A stretch of DNA of 64,000 bases from Aliiroseovarius sediminis (GTDB taxonomy: Bacteria > Pseudomonadota > Alphaproteobacteria > Rhodobacterales > Rhodobacteraceae): contig NZ_JALBYP010000026.1 in assembly GCF_022678485.1 (NCBI RefSeq), positions 248,001 to 312,000 on the forward strand, given 5' to 3'. The notes beneath the pieces are model-generated. The model was given only the letters and a program-made list of their open reading frames with translations, was not told the origin of the DNA and did no database searches. The translations under genes and the position numbers were made by a program. Each line of letters begins with the position of its first letter. Positions within the stretch are counted from its first letter, which is position 1. Shown here piece after piece: positions 36,580-45,097 of the stretch.

Positions 36580-36850
36580 GCGTCGCCCCGCCGTTTTCAC
36601 GAACGGTTAAGTATCTCGACCCGCCAATATGCACGGATTGTCCGGGATTGGTGTCGTCGATTGGCCTTGAGGCGAGCGGCGAGGGCACACAGTCAATGCG
36701 CCAGACTAAGGTGACGCAGATCTACAAGAAGGCGGGAAACCTGCGTGCGGTCCATCTCTTGTTAAGGCACACCAATTATACCACTTCGTCATCGAAGACG
36801 GCGTCGAAGCGCCTCGCATCTTACGAAGTCTCGCGCACGATAGCGCGCTA
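36580..36850 (+). pseudogene. Tyrosine-type integrase remnant, frameshifted
   Basis: Two reading frames join to give the C-terminal end of a phage/island integrase. One frame reads HERLSISTRQYARIVRDW (about 36598-36651). The next continues SSIGLEASGEGTQSMRQTK, then VTQIYKKAGNLRAVHLLLRHT (about 36652-36774), matching the normal order STRQYARIV...YGTHSMRRTK...NLRAVQLLLGHT. The shift lies near 36650. The end around the catalytic Tyr is also lost: after LLRHT no conserved VRYL segment appears in any frame. Catalytic Arg is kept, and the usual H of THSMRRTK is Q. Inactive. Confidence 0.75.
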
Positions 36851-36951
36851 GTTCACGGGCATCGGCTTGGCCTGACTTCGAGTAAATCAGGCGCCGTTCG
36901 CAGAGGTTCTTTATGCCACAGATATGACCCTCGCATTCTCGTAACACAGCG

Positions 36952-38064
36952 TCATGACCAAGGCGTGACGAGGTATTTCTCACCAGTTTTCATCGCATTA
37001 TAATCAGTGACAGCCTGCTTGGTCAGCATTTCGTCGAGATTGACACGCTTCTTGTAATTACTGGCGAAAGTCGTCGTAAGATTGTCGAGCACGCGCTTGC
37101 GCATACGGCCCATGGTTTCGGCCCCCACCGCTTGAAGGAAGGGAAACAGCAACCACCCCGAAAGTGTCCAGCCAAAGCCGTAGCTTGGCGACAACGTCGT
37201 CAGGCCGGTGTCCAGACGCCCGTAGATGAACATACGCTTTGGCTGGTTCGAGCCATAGCGCGAGTACTCTGTCATTCTACTTACCGCGACCTGCTCCATG
37301 GCCTTGAAGGCAGTGTCAACCGATTTGCCGCCTCCGATCGGATCAAAGCCGTAGAATGCGCCGGTGTCTTCGATCGCGGACGTAAGCTGGTGCATAAAGT
37401 CGTCATCCGAAGAGTTGACCACATGTGTGGCTCCAAGCCCTTCGAGCAAGCCGACCTGGCTTTCCCTTCGGACAATATTGACCAGACCAATCCCATCTTC
37501 CTTGCAAATGCGGGTCAGCATCTGGCCAAGGTTGGATGCCCCGACCGTATGCAGTATTGCGTCCTGCCCGTCCAACTTTGCGTTCTCGGCGAACCCCAAG
37601 GCAGTCATGGGATTGACGAAGCCGCTCGCGCCTTCCTCAGCCGAATGATCGCCCAACGGAAGGCACATGGCCGCGTCGGCGATACAATACTGACTATAGG
37701 CATTACCTGGAACGCAGGAAACGCGTTGCCCGGCCAGCGCCTTGGCTGTGTCACTGTCGCCGACAGCGACAACCGTGCCGGCCCCTTCGTTCCCGGCAGG
37801 CAGTTTGAGCCCATGGCGCGATTTTGAGCCCGCGTTGAACGGTTCCGGCACCGTCGCGACGAATTTGCCCTGCGAATAGCTGGCATTTTCCAAATCAGCC
37901 GCACCAACCAGAATGGCAAGGTCCGATGGATTGATTGGCGCTGCTTCCATTTTCACGAGCACTTGATTGCCTGTCGGATCTGGAAACGTGACGTCCTCGA
38001 TCGCTACAGTCAAAGTTCCGTTCGCGTCCAATGTCGTGAACAGTTGCTTGCCGGTGGTTGCCAT
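36952..38064 (-). CDS. Zinc-type medium-chain dehydrogenase/reductase
   Basis: A 370-residue MDR-superfamily oxidoreductase. The N-terminal GroES-like domain carries VLVKMEAAPINPSDLA and LPAGNEGAGTVVAVG; the NAD(P) domain has ILHTVGASNLGQMLTRIC in place of the usual GxGxxG. The GHE zinc signature is replaced by GNEGAG, so it probably lacks catalytic zinc, like quinone oxidoreductases. ATG at 38064 has GGAGA nine bases upstream. Base use is less GC-rich than the core genes. It lies directly beside the integrase remnant and may be cargo of the island. Substrate unknown. Confidence 0.82.
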   Translation of the reverse strand: MATTGKQLFTTLDANGTLTVAIEDVTFPDPTGNQVLVKMEAAPINPSDLAILVGAADLENASYSQGKFVATVPEPFNAGSKSRHGLKLPAGNEGAGTVVAVGDSDTAKALAGQRVSCVPGNAYSQYCIADAAMCLPLGDHSAEEGASGFVNPMTALGFAENAKLDGQDAILHTVGASNLGQMLTRICKEDGIGLVNIVRRESQVGLLEGLGATHVVNSSDDDFMHQLTSAIEDTGAFYGFDPIGGGKSVDTAFKAMEQVAVSRMTEYSRYGSNQPKRMFIYGRLDTGLTTLSPSYGFGWTLSGWLLFPFLQAVGAETMGRMRKRVLDNLTTTFASNYKKRVNLDEMLTKQAVTDYNAMKTGEKYLVTPWS

Positions 38065-38607
38065 AGTGGACTCTCCAAATTTCAGTTTCACGGTACATGA
38101 TTGTTGTTGCAACGATAGGATGGATACCGAACGATGAAAGCGCAACCTTGCACAAAATCCTATCCCAGTCTCAGATAGCGCTGACGCTGCACAAGGCGAA
38201 CCGAAAGCGTCATGTGCTGCGTCAGCGCAGTGCCTTTTCTGATCAATACGGACGCATTGAAGAACCTGTGTGCTGTTCTTGGCCCATAACTGAAGTTGGC
38301 CTAAATTGCCGCAAAGGTCTTGGAAGATCCCAAATTATCAGATGGCACATCCGGCCTGAACGTCTGCTGTACATGAAATTGACCGGGTATCTTCGCAACG
38401 CGCGGGCCTGCCCACGGGGCTGCAATCTGGTCGGAACTACCTCTGACGGCGTCCTTGACGGACCAAATTATTAGGGCATAGTTGAATTTAGGGCTTCGAT
38501 TATCGTGCCCGGCAGTTTGATAACAGATGATTTTGCCTGCATCAGCCATGAGTTGTTTGGCTTTTTTTCGACGCGATAACCGCGTTCGTTCCATGATCGG
38601 AGTTCAC
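38065..38607. other. 543-base region without a supported gene
   Basis: Divergent upstream region of the dehydrogenase and the first exported protein. Short open frames exist on both strands, but none has a ribosome site, family motif or codon use that convinces me. It presumably contains two promoters; a decayed regulator gene is possible but not shown. Confidence 0.45.
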
Positions 38608-39156
38608 ATGACCCGTTCCCTCTATCGCAATACCGCCCTAGCTCTGGCATTGTTGCTCATACCAACAATTTCTGTAGCACAAGACGCGTTTGGCACGCTG
38701 ACGGCCCGGCTCGACGGCGCTGAGCGGACGTGGTTTTTGACGTCTCAGGGGGCGGAAAGCAAGAGTTTTGGTTTAACCATCGCGGTCGCGAATATGAAGA
38801 GTTTCACCCTTTGGGGGCAGCCGACCACAGAAACCACTGCTGAGATGAAAGACAGTTTTCTGCTCGGCTTCGATGTTATGACTGTTGGCGACACAGTGAT
38901 CCCTTTGAATGTCTCTCTGACCTATCTTGCCGATGGTTGGAAATCTGGCTGGCTGGCGAATGAAGAGGACCAGATTGTCTTTTCTCTGACAACGCTTGAG
39001 GAGGTGGACGATGGTCTGTTTGTTGAGGGCACTTTTTCGGCCGCCGCATATTACAGCGAAGCATTGACGCGCGGCGAAGTCGATCCGTCACGAACGATGC
39101 AGGTCGACGGAAGCTTCACTGCGACCCTGCCAAATGCCCTACTGACAGAACAATGA
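38608..39156 (+). CDS. Exported protein of unknown function
   Basis: A 182-residue protein with a signal peptide MTRSLYRNTALALALLL...ISVAQ cut after VAQ near residue 24. The mature part is acidic and beta-rich (FGTLTARLDGAERTWFLTS, GFDVMTVGDTVIPLNVSLTY, VEGTFSAAAYYSEA). GGAG sits five bases before ATG 38608; ATGs at 38527 and 38593 are less likely. No family recognised. It precedes another exported protein on the same strand. Confidence 0.7.
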   Translation: MTRSLYRNTALALALLLIPTISVAQDAFGTLTARLDGAERTWFLTSQGAESKSFGLTIAVANMKSFTLWGQPTTETTAEMKDSFLLGFDVMTVGDTVIPLNVSLTYLADGWKSGWLANEEDQIVFSLTTLEEVDDGLFVEGTFSAAAYYSEALTRGEVDPSRTMQVDGSFTATLPNALLTEQ

Positions 39157-39230
39157 AGCACAACCGGACCGGGCAAAGCGTGTGCATTTGCCCCTCAATC
39201 CGCTGAAAGAGGCTGAAAGAGAGTGTGACC

Positions 39231-39812
39231 ATGTTCAAGATGATTTCATTCACCTGCTATCTCGCCTTCTCTGTGCTGGCCACCTCCGCAGCACATGCGC
39301 AACAAAATGTCGCCTGCACCTACGGGACGCCCAAAGCTTGGGACAAGATCAGTCTCATGTATGTCGGTCCATGGAAAATCGCGCACCACGCTGGGTATGT
39401 GATAGCGGGCCCCATGACGATGCCGTTCCCCGCAAGCGGAGACATTGAAACAATACAGATTGAAATGTCGCCAAGTGGTGGGCTGGTCGGGACACACCCG
39501 GAGGCACAGCAGCCAATTGTCTTTGACTGGGCAGACGAGCCGCCGTGGAAATTTGAAGCCGATGCAAGTCGAGACGGCGTTCCCGCGCCCATGTTGTCGT
39601 CATCCGACGTAGAGATATTGATGGGGTGCAGCGTGGACAAACTCGCCCGTCTGATCGGGCGAACGCAAGCGACAATAGACGGCACCACCATGGATATGAC
39701 GGTGCGACTGATGGTGGTCGGCCCAGATCAGATGTACGGAATTTTTCATACGTCATCCGTCGCGCGCGGGATACCTGTCAAAAGTTGGCGCACAGTCACC
39801 CTGACACGCTGA
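39231..39812 (+). CDS. Exported protein of unknown function
   Basis: A 193-residue protein with a signal peptide ending at AAHAQQ (about residue 24). The mature part has Cys at CTYGTPKAW and GCSVDKLARL, which could form a disulfide, and a C-terminal beta-rich portion (TTMDMTVRLMVVGPDQMYGIFH). GTG at 39225 is an alternative start. It follows the previous exported protein by 74 bases and precedes the DUF3592 gene by 21, suggesting one transcript. Family not recognised. Confidence 0.68.
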   Translation: MFKMISFTCYLAFSVLATSAAHAQQNVACTYGTPKAWDKISLMYVGPWKIAHHAGYVIAGPMTMPFPASGDIETIQIEMSPSGGLVGTHPEAQQPIVFDWADEPPWKFEADASRDGVPAPMLSSSDVEILMGCSVDKLARLIGRTQATIDGTTMDMTVRLMVVGPDQMYGIFHTSSVARGIPVKSWRTVTLTR

Positions 39813-39833
39813 GATGGTGCAAGGGACACGGCG

Positions 39834-40325
39834 ATGGACGAACCGAAACAAACAGTAAACGGCGTGTTGTGGCGCCAGAGATTCTGGGTATTTCCACTGC
39901 TTGTCGCTGCGGGCATCGGGCTCGGGATGTTCAAGATCTCCGCCTATCAACAGGCAGCGGCGTTTTCGGATAAGGGCGTCAAGGTTGTCGGTGAAATTAC
40001 AAACTTGCACGAGTATCAAAACAAACAACGAACGACTTACCGCGTGTCCTACACCTTCGTGACCGCCGCCGATCCTTACACGCAAGGAAAGCAACGTGTC
40101 AGAGAACCGCTTTTCGACACTCTGACGGAAGGCGGGCCGGTTGACGTCTGGTATCTGCCGAATGACCCCAAGCGAAACGTGATCGATTTAGATGCACTTA
40201 CACATCTTTTCTGGCTGACATTATTCTGCGCATCGGGCTTGATCTTTGCGGGTCTTTGGGGTGGGTGGCTGGCGGTCAAAAGTGCGCGCGCAACTGTCGA
40301 AGAAAATCAGAACAGCGAAACCTAA
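39834..40325 (+). CDS. DUF3592 domain membrane protein
   Basis: A 163-residue protein with a membrane helix at about 17-37, an extracytoplasmic beta domain with the DUF3592 pattern (GVKVVGEITNLHEY, TYRVSYTFVTA, VDVWYLPNDPKRNVID) and a second helix at about 122-145. It is last in the row of three unknown genes. Function unknown. Confidence 0.75.
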   Translation: MDEPKQTVNGVLWRQRFWVFPLLVAAGIGLGMFKISAYQQAAAFSDKGVKVVGEITNLHEYQNKQRTTYRVSYTFVTAADPYTQGKQRVREPLFDTLTEGGPVDVWYLPNDPKRNVIDLDALTHLFWLTLFCASGLIFAGLWGGWLAVKSARATVEENQNSET

Positions 40326-40532
40326 CCCATACGTGGAGCCCCAACACGCACCTGTGCCATATGCAAAGCGACGTTTCCGGCCCATAGCAAACCTGCGTAG
40401 CCACCAAATCGCACCGCTCCGCCCAGCACGCGTCAGCCATCGCAAGCGCCCGCCTCTATCCCGCGAGCGGTTTCGTCATTGTCGGGCCAGCAGACCGCCA
40501 ACAAAAATGCGCCGCCCAGAACGCAACAGTCC

Positions 40533-41903
40533 TTAGTAACTGTATTCGGCGTAAATCCGTTTCAGATCGCCATCCCATTCGCCGTGATACTTCGCCAGCA
40601 GTTCACAGGCGGGCGAGCGGCCCTCTTCGACGCTTTCCTGAACGGCGTTCAGGAAGTGGGTCTCGTCGGGGACCATGCCGCCGCTTCCGACCCGACCACG
40701 GGCTTTCAGGCCAGCTTCGGCGATCTTCACCGCCTCGCGGGCAAGGTCGTGCAGTTTCACGCCGCCCGCCTCGCCTTGCAGACCTTTGACCGATGCCGCC
40801 ACACGCAGCCCTTCGCGGGTTTCAGCGTCAAGGTTTTTGACCAAATCCCAAGCCGCATCAAGGCTGCTGGCGTCATACATCAACCCGACCCAGAACGCCG
40901 GCAGCGCGCATAGACGTCGCCATGGGCCGCCATCGGCGCCGCGCATCTCCATATATTGTTTGATACGGGCCTCGGGGAAAATCGTGGTCAGATGGTCGGC
41001 CCAATCGGAAAGCGTTGGCGTTTCACCCGGCAGCGCGGGCAGTTTGCCTTGCATGAAGTCCCGGAACGACTGGCCCAGCGCGTCGATATATTCGCCGTCG
41101 CGATAGACGAAATACATCGGCACATCCAGCGCGTATTGGACATAGCGTTCAAACCCCATGCCGTCTTCGAACACAAAGGGCAGCATTCCGGTGCGGTCAG
41201 GATCCAGATCACGCCAGATGCGCGACCGCCACGACTTGTGACCGTTGGGCTTGCCTTCAAAGAACGGCGAGTTGGCGAAAAGCGCGGTGGCAACGGGCTG
41301 CAACGCCAGTGCCACCCGGAATTTCTGCACCATGTCGGCCTCGCTTGCGAAGTCGAGGTTCACCTGAACCGTGCAGGTCCGATACATCATCTGTTTGCCA
41401 TGGGTGCCGACCGTGTCCATGTAATCGGTCATCAGCTTGTAACGCCCCTTGGGCATCACCGGCATCTGTTCATGCGTCCATTCGGGCGCCGCGCCCAGAC
41501 CGATGAATCGCGCGCCGATTTTGTCGGCGACCTCTTGCACCTCGCGCAGGTGTTCGTTCACCTCGTCGCAGGTCTGGTGGATACTGTCCAAGGGCGCGCC
41601 GGACAGTTCGAACTGTCCGCCCGGTTCAAGGCTGATATTTGCCCCGTCGCGTTCAAGGCCGATCAGGTTGCCCGCCTCGCGCACTTCGGACCAGTTGAAG
41701 CGGTCGCGCAGCCCTTCCAGCATCGCCAGAATGGACCTCGGCCCCTCATAGGGCAGCGGATTCAGCGTGTCCTGACAATAGCCGAATTTCTCGTGCTCGG
41801 TCCCGATCTTCCACGTATCACGCGGCTTGCAGCCGTCTGAGAGATATTGGGCCAATTGATCTTGGTCGGTGATCGGTCCGCCGCCGGACTGAGGGATGGA
41901 CAT
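40533..41903 (-). CDS. gshA: Glutamate-cysteine ligase (proteobacterial/plant type)
   Basis: The first step of glutathione synthesis, joining glutamate and cysteine with ATP. The 456-residue protein is the plant-like form used in alphaproteobacteria: TWKIGTEHEKFGY near 30, ISLEPGGQFELSGAPL near 88, KGRYKLMTDYMDTVGTHGKQMMYRTC near 150 (split here for its core GRYKLM and MMYRT), and GADGGPWRRLCALPAFW near 330. ATG at 41903 has CAGGAG upstream. gshB is not in the window. Confidence 0.93.
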   Translation of the reverse strand: MSIPQSGGGPITDQDQLAQYLSDGCKPRDTWKIGTEHEKFGYCQDTLNPLPYEGPRSILAMLEGLRDRFNWSEVREAGNLIGLERDGANISLEPGGQFELSGAPLDSIHQTCDEVNEHLREVQEVADKIGARFIGLGAAPEWTHEQMPVMPKGRYKLMTDYMDTVGTHGKQMMYRTCTVQVNLDFASEADMVQKFRVALALQPVATALFANSPFFEGKPNGHKSWRSRIWRDLDPDRTGMLPFVFEDGMGFERYVQYALDVPMYFVYRDGEYIDALGQSFRDFMQGKLPALPGETPTLSDWADHLTTIFPEARIKQYMEMRGADGGPWRRLCALPAFWVGLMYDASSLDAAWDLVKNLDAETREGLRVAASVKGLQGEAGGVKLHDLAREAVKIAEAGLKARGRVGSGGMVPDETHFLNAVQESVEEGRSPACELLAKYHGEWDGDLKRIYAEYSY

Positions 41904-41967
41904 GGGCGTCTCCTGACTGTTCGCGCCTTGCAAGGTCTTTCAGTGGTGGTCCAATGGGCCGGGACTG

Positions 41968-42480
41968 TCAATGCAGCGATACGACCGGTCGCTTCCAGAT
42001 CACGACAGTTTCATTGGGTGGGGCGTTGGCCGCACGGATGGCTGCATCGATGTCTGCGCCCGAAAGGGCGGTGAGCGCGTCAAACAACGCCTCGGCCCCT
42101 TCAGCGCGCGCGGGGATAAACAGAATGTCGCTGCCCGAGCGTAAGGACCAAACCGCCATACCCGCACGATCTTTGGTGATTTCGATCCGCTGAACATCGT
42201 CCAAAGATGCAAAGCCGCCTCCGATTGGGGCCAGATAGGTGATTTGCCGTTCGTCCACCTGCACGACACCGATACCACCGTGCCCGGCACGGATGCGCGC
42301 GTGACGCAGGCCCGACCACAGGATTAACGCGCCAAACGCGGCCAGTACCAATCCCATCCATTTTATGAGCCCCAAAGAGCCCCACGCCCACCACAGACCC
42401 AGCAATAGCACGCTGCCGCCAACCAGCGCCTCGCGGTAGCGCGCCAGTGCAACTGATGCATCTGGTCGAACAAAGCTCAT
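41968..42480 (-). CDS. Membrane protein of unknown function
   Basis: A 170-residue protein with two N-terminal membrane helices (about 19-38 and 40-57) and a soluble C-terminal half with VDERQITYLAPIGGGFASLD and LFIPARAEGAEALFDALT. The layout (two helices, then a PH-like beta domain) suggests a peripheral inner-membrane protein. It is coupled to the GNAT gene by an ATGA overlap and ends the rsmE unit. Confidence 0.7.
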   Translation of the reverse strand: MSFVRPDASVALARYREALVGGSVLLLGLWWAWGSLGLIKWMGLVLAAFGALILWSGLRHARIRAGHGGIGVVQVDERQITYLAPIGGGFASLDDVQRIEITKDRAGMAVWSLRSGSDILFIPARAEGAEALFDALTALSGADIDAAIRAANAPPNETVVIWKRPVVSLH

Positions 42481-43331
42481 GCGACACCCAATATGACTGG
42501 CTCTTTCAGTATAGCCAGCGCGTAAGAGCCGATGTGGCGAAATCCGATGGCTTCATAGGCGCGACAGGCGGCGGGTCCACTGGCAAACAGGATGGCGTTT
42601 GTCACGCCCTGCTCTCGCTCCTCGGCGAGGTGGAGAGCAACGACGCGGCGGGCATACCCCTTGCCACGCAGCGTCGGAGGTGTGTAGACGCCCCCGATCT
42701 GGATCATGTCGGGCAGGCGTGCGTTGATCGCTGTCATGGCAACCGGCTGACCGTTGACCTCCATAATACGCACGTCACCAGTTTCCAATGCTCGGTCCGT
42801 TCGGCCCTGCGCCTCTTCATCCAGTCGTTCGGGCGAAGACATATGAAGTTCAGCAGAATATGCGCGGGCCCATGAGAAGATCAGATCCTTGTCCGCTTCA
42901 ACCGGCTGTCGAATAGCGCCGGGCTGCTCTGGCACATTAAGATCGGCCAACGACAATCGGTAAAGTGGTTCGGGCGCATCCAGCGCCCAATCCGCACCCT
43001 CGACCTTCAGCGCCCGTTTTGCGGCATCGACCTGCCTGGTTTCCCCCGTGATACCCGCCAGTTGCCGCCCGGCAATTTCGGCTGCAAACGCGTCCCAATG
43101 GGCGGCAGTCGCACCGGGCGCCTGGCTCATTGCAAACCCGGCGTTCGAGATACCGAACACAGCTTCAATCTGCTCTGAGCCAGACAGCCAGAATTCTGTC
43201 GCGTGCGTATGTTCGCGATCAAACAACCCAAACCGTGAAAGGTTCGAGCGGAGAAACATGCTCGTCTCGGCGTGATGTGCCAGAAACGCATCAATCGCAG
43301 CTTCATCCCACGCGTGGGCCGGGCGGATCAC
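42477..43331 (-). CDS. GNAT family N-acetyltransferase
   Basis: A 284-residue protein with the acetyltransferase domain in its C-terminal half: GGVYTPPTLRGKGYARRVV, then LFASGPAACRAYEAIGFRHIG. The N-terminal half has a degenerate GNAT-like fold (AETSMFLRSNLSRFGL). I take GTG at 43331, which overlaps the rsmE TGA (GTGA) with GGGGGA upstream; the frame stays open to GTG 43358. Substrate unknown. Confidence 0.8.
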   Translation of the reverse strand: MIRPAHAWDEAAIDAFLAHHAETSMFLRSNLSRFGLFDREHTHATEFWLSGSEQIEAVFGISNAGFAMSQAPGATAAHWDAFAAEIAGRQLAGITGETRQVDAAKRALKVEGADWALDAPEPLYRLSLADLNVPEQPGAIRQPVEADKDLIFSWARAYSAELHMSSPERLDEEAQGRTDRALETGDVRIMEVNGQPVAMTAINARLPDMIQIGGVYTPPTLRGKGYARRVVALHLAEEREQGVTNAILFASGPAACRAYEAIGFRHIGSYALAILKEPVILGVA

Positions 43332-44053
43332 GTCCAATCCCCCAAGGCCTGCTGCCACAAGGTCATGGCTGCCACCGCGGCTGTATCCGCCCGCAAGATA
43401 CGCGGGCCAAGGCTAACGGGGTGGGCGATGTCCGTTGCGTGCAGACGCGCGCGTTCACGGTCGGAAAAGCCACCTTCCGGCCCGATGAAGATCGCCCAGC
43501 GATGGCCGCTGGCTGCACTCAGGGTTTCTGCCGCGCCCACAAGTGTCTCGTCGCAGAACATGATCTGGCGATCGTCGGGCCACGCATCCAGCAGCTTGTC
43601 CATGCGCATCAGGTCCACGACCTCGGGCACATATGTGCCGCCGCATTGCTCGGCGGCCTCAATGGCATGGGCTTGCAGCCGGTCAAGGCGAATGCGTTCG
43701 GAATTGGTGTATTCTGTCGACATGGGCTGGATCAGGGCCGCCCCCATCTCGGCGGCTTTTTCTACGATGAAGTCGGTGCGCGCTTTCTTGATCGGTGCAA
43801 AGCACAGCCACAGGTCGGGCGGCATATGCAAAGGGCGCGACTGCGCCTGGCATTCCAGAACGCCCTTGCGTTTCCCAGCCTCGATCACGCGGGCCGGGAA
43901 CTCTCCGTCCCGGCCATTGAACAGGGCGACAAGGTCGCCCTCGCCCAGCCGCATCACCCCGAAAAGGTAATGCGCTTGATCGCGTTCCAGCGAAACGGTT
44001 TGCCCCTTGCCCAAGGGGTGATCTACATAGAGCCTGACTTTCGCCTGTTTCAT
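43328..44053 (-). CDS. rsmE: 16S rRNA (uracil(1498)-N(3))-methyltransferase
   Basis: A SPOUT methyltransferase that methylates U1498 in the decoding centre. The 241-residue protein has an N-terminal PUA-like domain (HYLFGVMRLGEGDLVALFNG) and the knot motifs FIGPEGGFSDRERA and SLGPRILRADTAAVAAMTLWQ near the C-terminus. Only 11 bases separate its start from the divergent ubiA. Confidence 0.93.
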   Translation of the reverse strand: MKQAKVRLYVDHPLGKGQTVSLERDQAHYLFGVMRLGEGDLVALFNGRDGEFPARVIEAGKRKGVLECQAQSRPLHMPPDLWLCFAPIKKARTDFIVEKAAEMGAALIQPMSTEYTNSERIRLDRLQAHAIEAAEQCGGTYVPEVVDLMRMDKLLDAWPDDRQIMFCDETLVGAAETLSAASGHRWAIFIGPEGGFSDRERARLHATDIAHPVSLGPRILRADTAAVAAMTLWQQALGDWT

Positions 44054-44064
44054 GAGGGGAACCT

Positions 44065-45033
44065 ATGACCCAAAACGCCAATATGCCAGAGCCAAAAGGG
44101 CAGGTCGCCGATGCCTATACCGGCAATTGGGTCGATCGTCGTGCACCGGGCTGGAGCCGCCCTTACCTGCGCCTGAGCCGGGCTGACCGTCCCATCGGCA
44201 CTTGGCTTTTGCTGTTGCCCTGTTGGTGGGGCGTGCTTCTGGCGGCGGGCCATACGGGGCGGTTTGGCTGGTTCGATCTGTGGATCATGCTGGGCTGCGC
44301 CATCGGGGCGTGGCTGATGCGTGGCGCAGGTTGCACCTGGAACGACATCACCGACCGGGACATCGACTCAAAGGTCGAACGGACGCGCAGCCGCCCCATT
44401 CCGTCCGGGCAAGTCACGGCAAAGCAGGCGGCGATCTGGATGGCGCTGCAATCCTTGATCGCGCTTGGGATCTTGCTGACTTTCAACGGCGCAACCATTC
44501 TGCTTGGCGTCGTTTCACTGGCTCCGGTCGCCATCTATCCGTTCGCCAAACGGTTCACGTGGTGGCCTCAGGTCTTTCTGGGCATCGCCTTCAACTGGGG
44601 CGCGCTGTTGGCGTGGACCGCGCATACGGGCAGCCTTGGCTGGCCCGCGGTGGTGCTATATGCCGCAGGCATCGCCTGGACGCTGTTTTATGACACGATC
44701 TATGCCCATCAGGACACCGAAGATGACGCCCTTATCGGGGTTAAATCCACCGCGCGGCTGTTTGGCGACAACAGCCGCACATGGCTGTTTTTCTTCCAGG
44801 CTCTGACCGTCGCGCTCATGGCATTTTCCTTTGGGCTTGTGTTTGTTCCAAGTGAAAACGTGCTGTCTTTGGTCATAGCGCTTGGTGGCGTTTGGTTCAT
44901 GGGATGGCACATGATGTGGCAGCTCAGGCAGCTAAAGCCCGACGACCCAGACACCTGCTTACGCTTGTTTCGATCCAACCGAAGCACCGGCCTTATTCCC
45001 GTGCTGTTTCTTGCCGTCGCCGTTTTGGTATGA
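44065..45033 (+). CDS. ubiA: 4-hydroxybenzoate polyprenyltransferase
   Basis: An integral membrane prenyltransferase that attaches the isoprenoid tail to 4-hydroxybenzoate in ubiquinone synthesis. The 322-residue protein has about eight helices, the first Asp-rich motif NDITDRDID (about 93-101) and the second, DTIYAHQDTEDD (about 211-222), followed by KSTARLFG. ATG at 44065 has AGGGGAACCT upstream. It diverges from rsmE with an 11-base gap. Confidence 0.94.
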   Translation: MTQNANMPEPKGQVADAYTGNWVDRRAPGWSRPYLRLSRADRPIGTWLLLLPCWWGVLLAAGHTGRFGWFDLWIMLGCAIGAWLMRGAGCTWNDITDRDIDSKVERTRSRPIPSGQVTAKQAAIWMALQSLIALGILLTFNGATILLGVVSLAPVAIYPFAKRFTWWPQVFLGIAFNWGALLAWTAHTGSLGWPAVVLYAAGIAWTLFYDTIYAHQDTEDDALIGVKSTARLFGDNSRTWLFFFQALTVALMAFSFGLVFVPSENVLSLVIALGGVWFMGWHMMWQLRQLKPDDPDTCLRLFRSNRSTGLIPVLFLAVAVLV

Positions 45034-45097
45034 TTGCATAGGCCCGCGACACGCCTTAAGTAGCATAGGATTCTCACGTTAACGGACGCTGCTCAGT

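Noticed and set aside
38097-38474. A 125-codon frame in the gap upstream of the first exported protein
   Set aside because: No ribosome site, irregular composition and no recognisable segment; it overlaps the start region of the dehydrogenase gene.
40956-41840. A 294-codon open frame opposite gshA
   Set aside because: It is antisense to a clearly conserved enzyme; no ribosome site.
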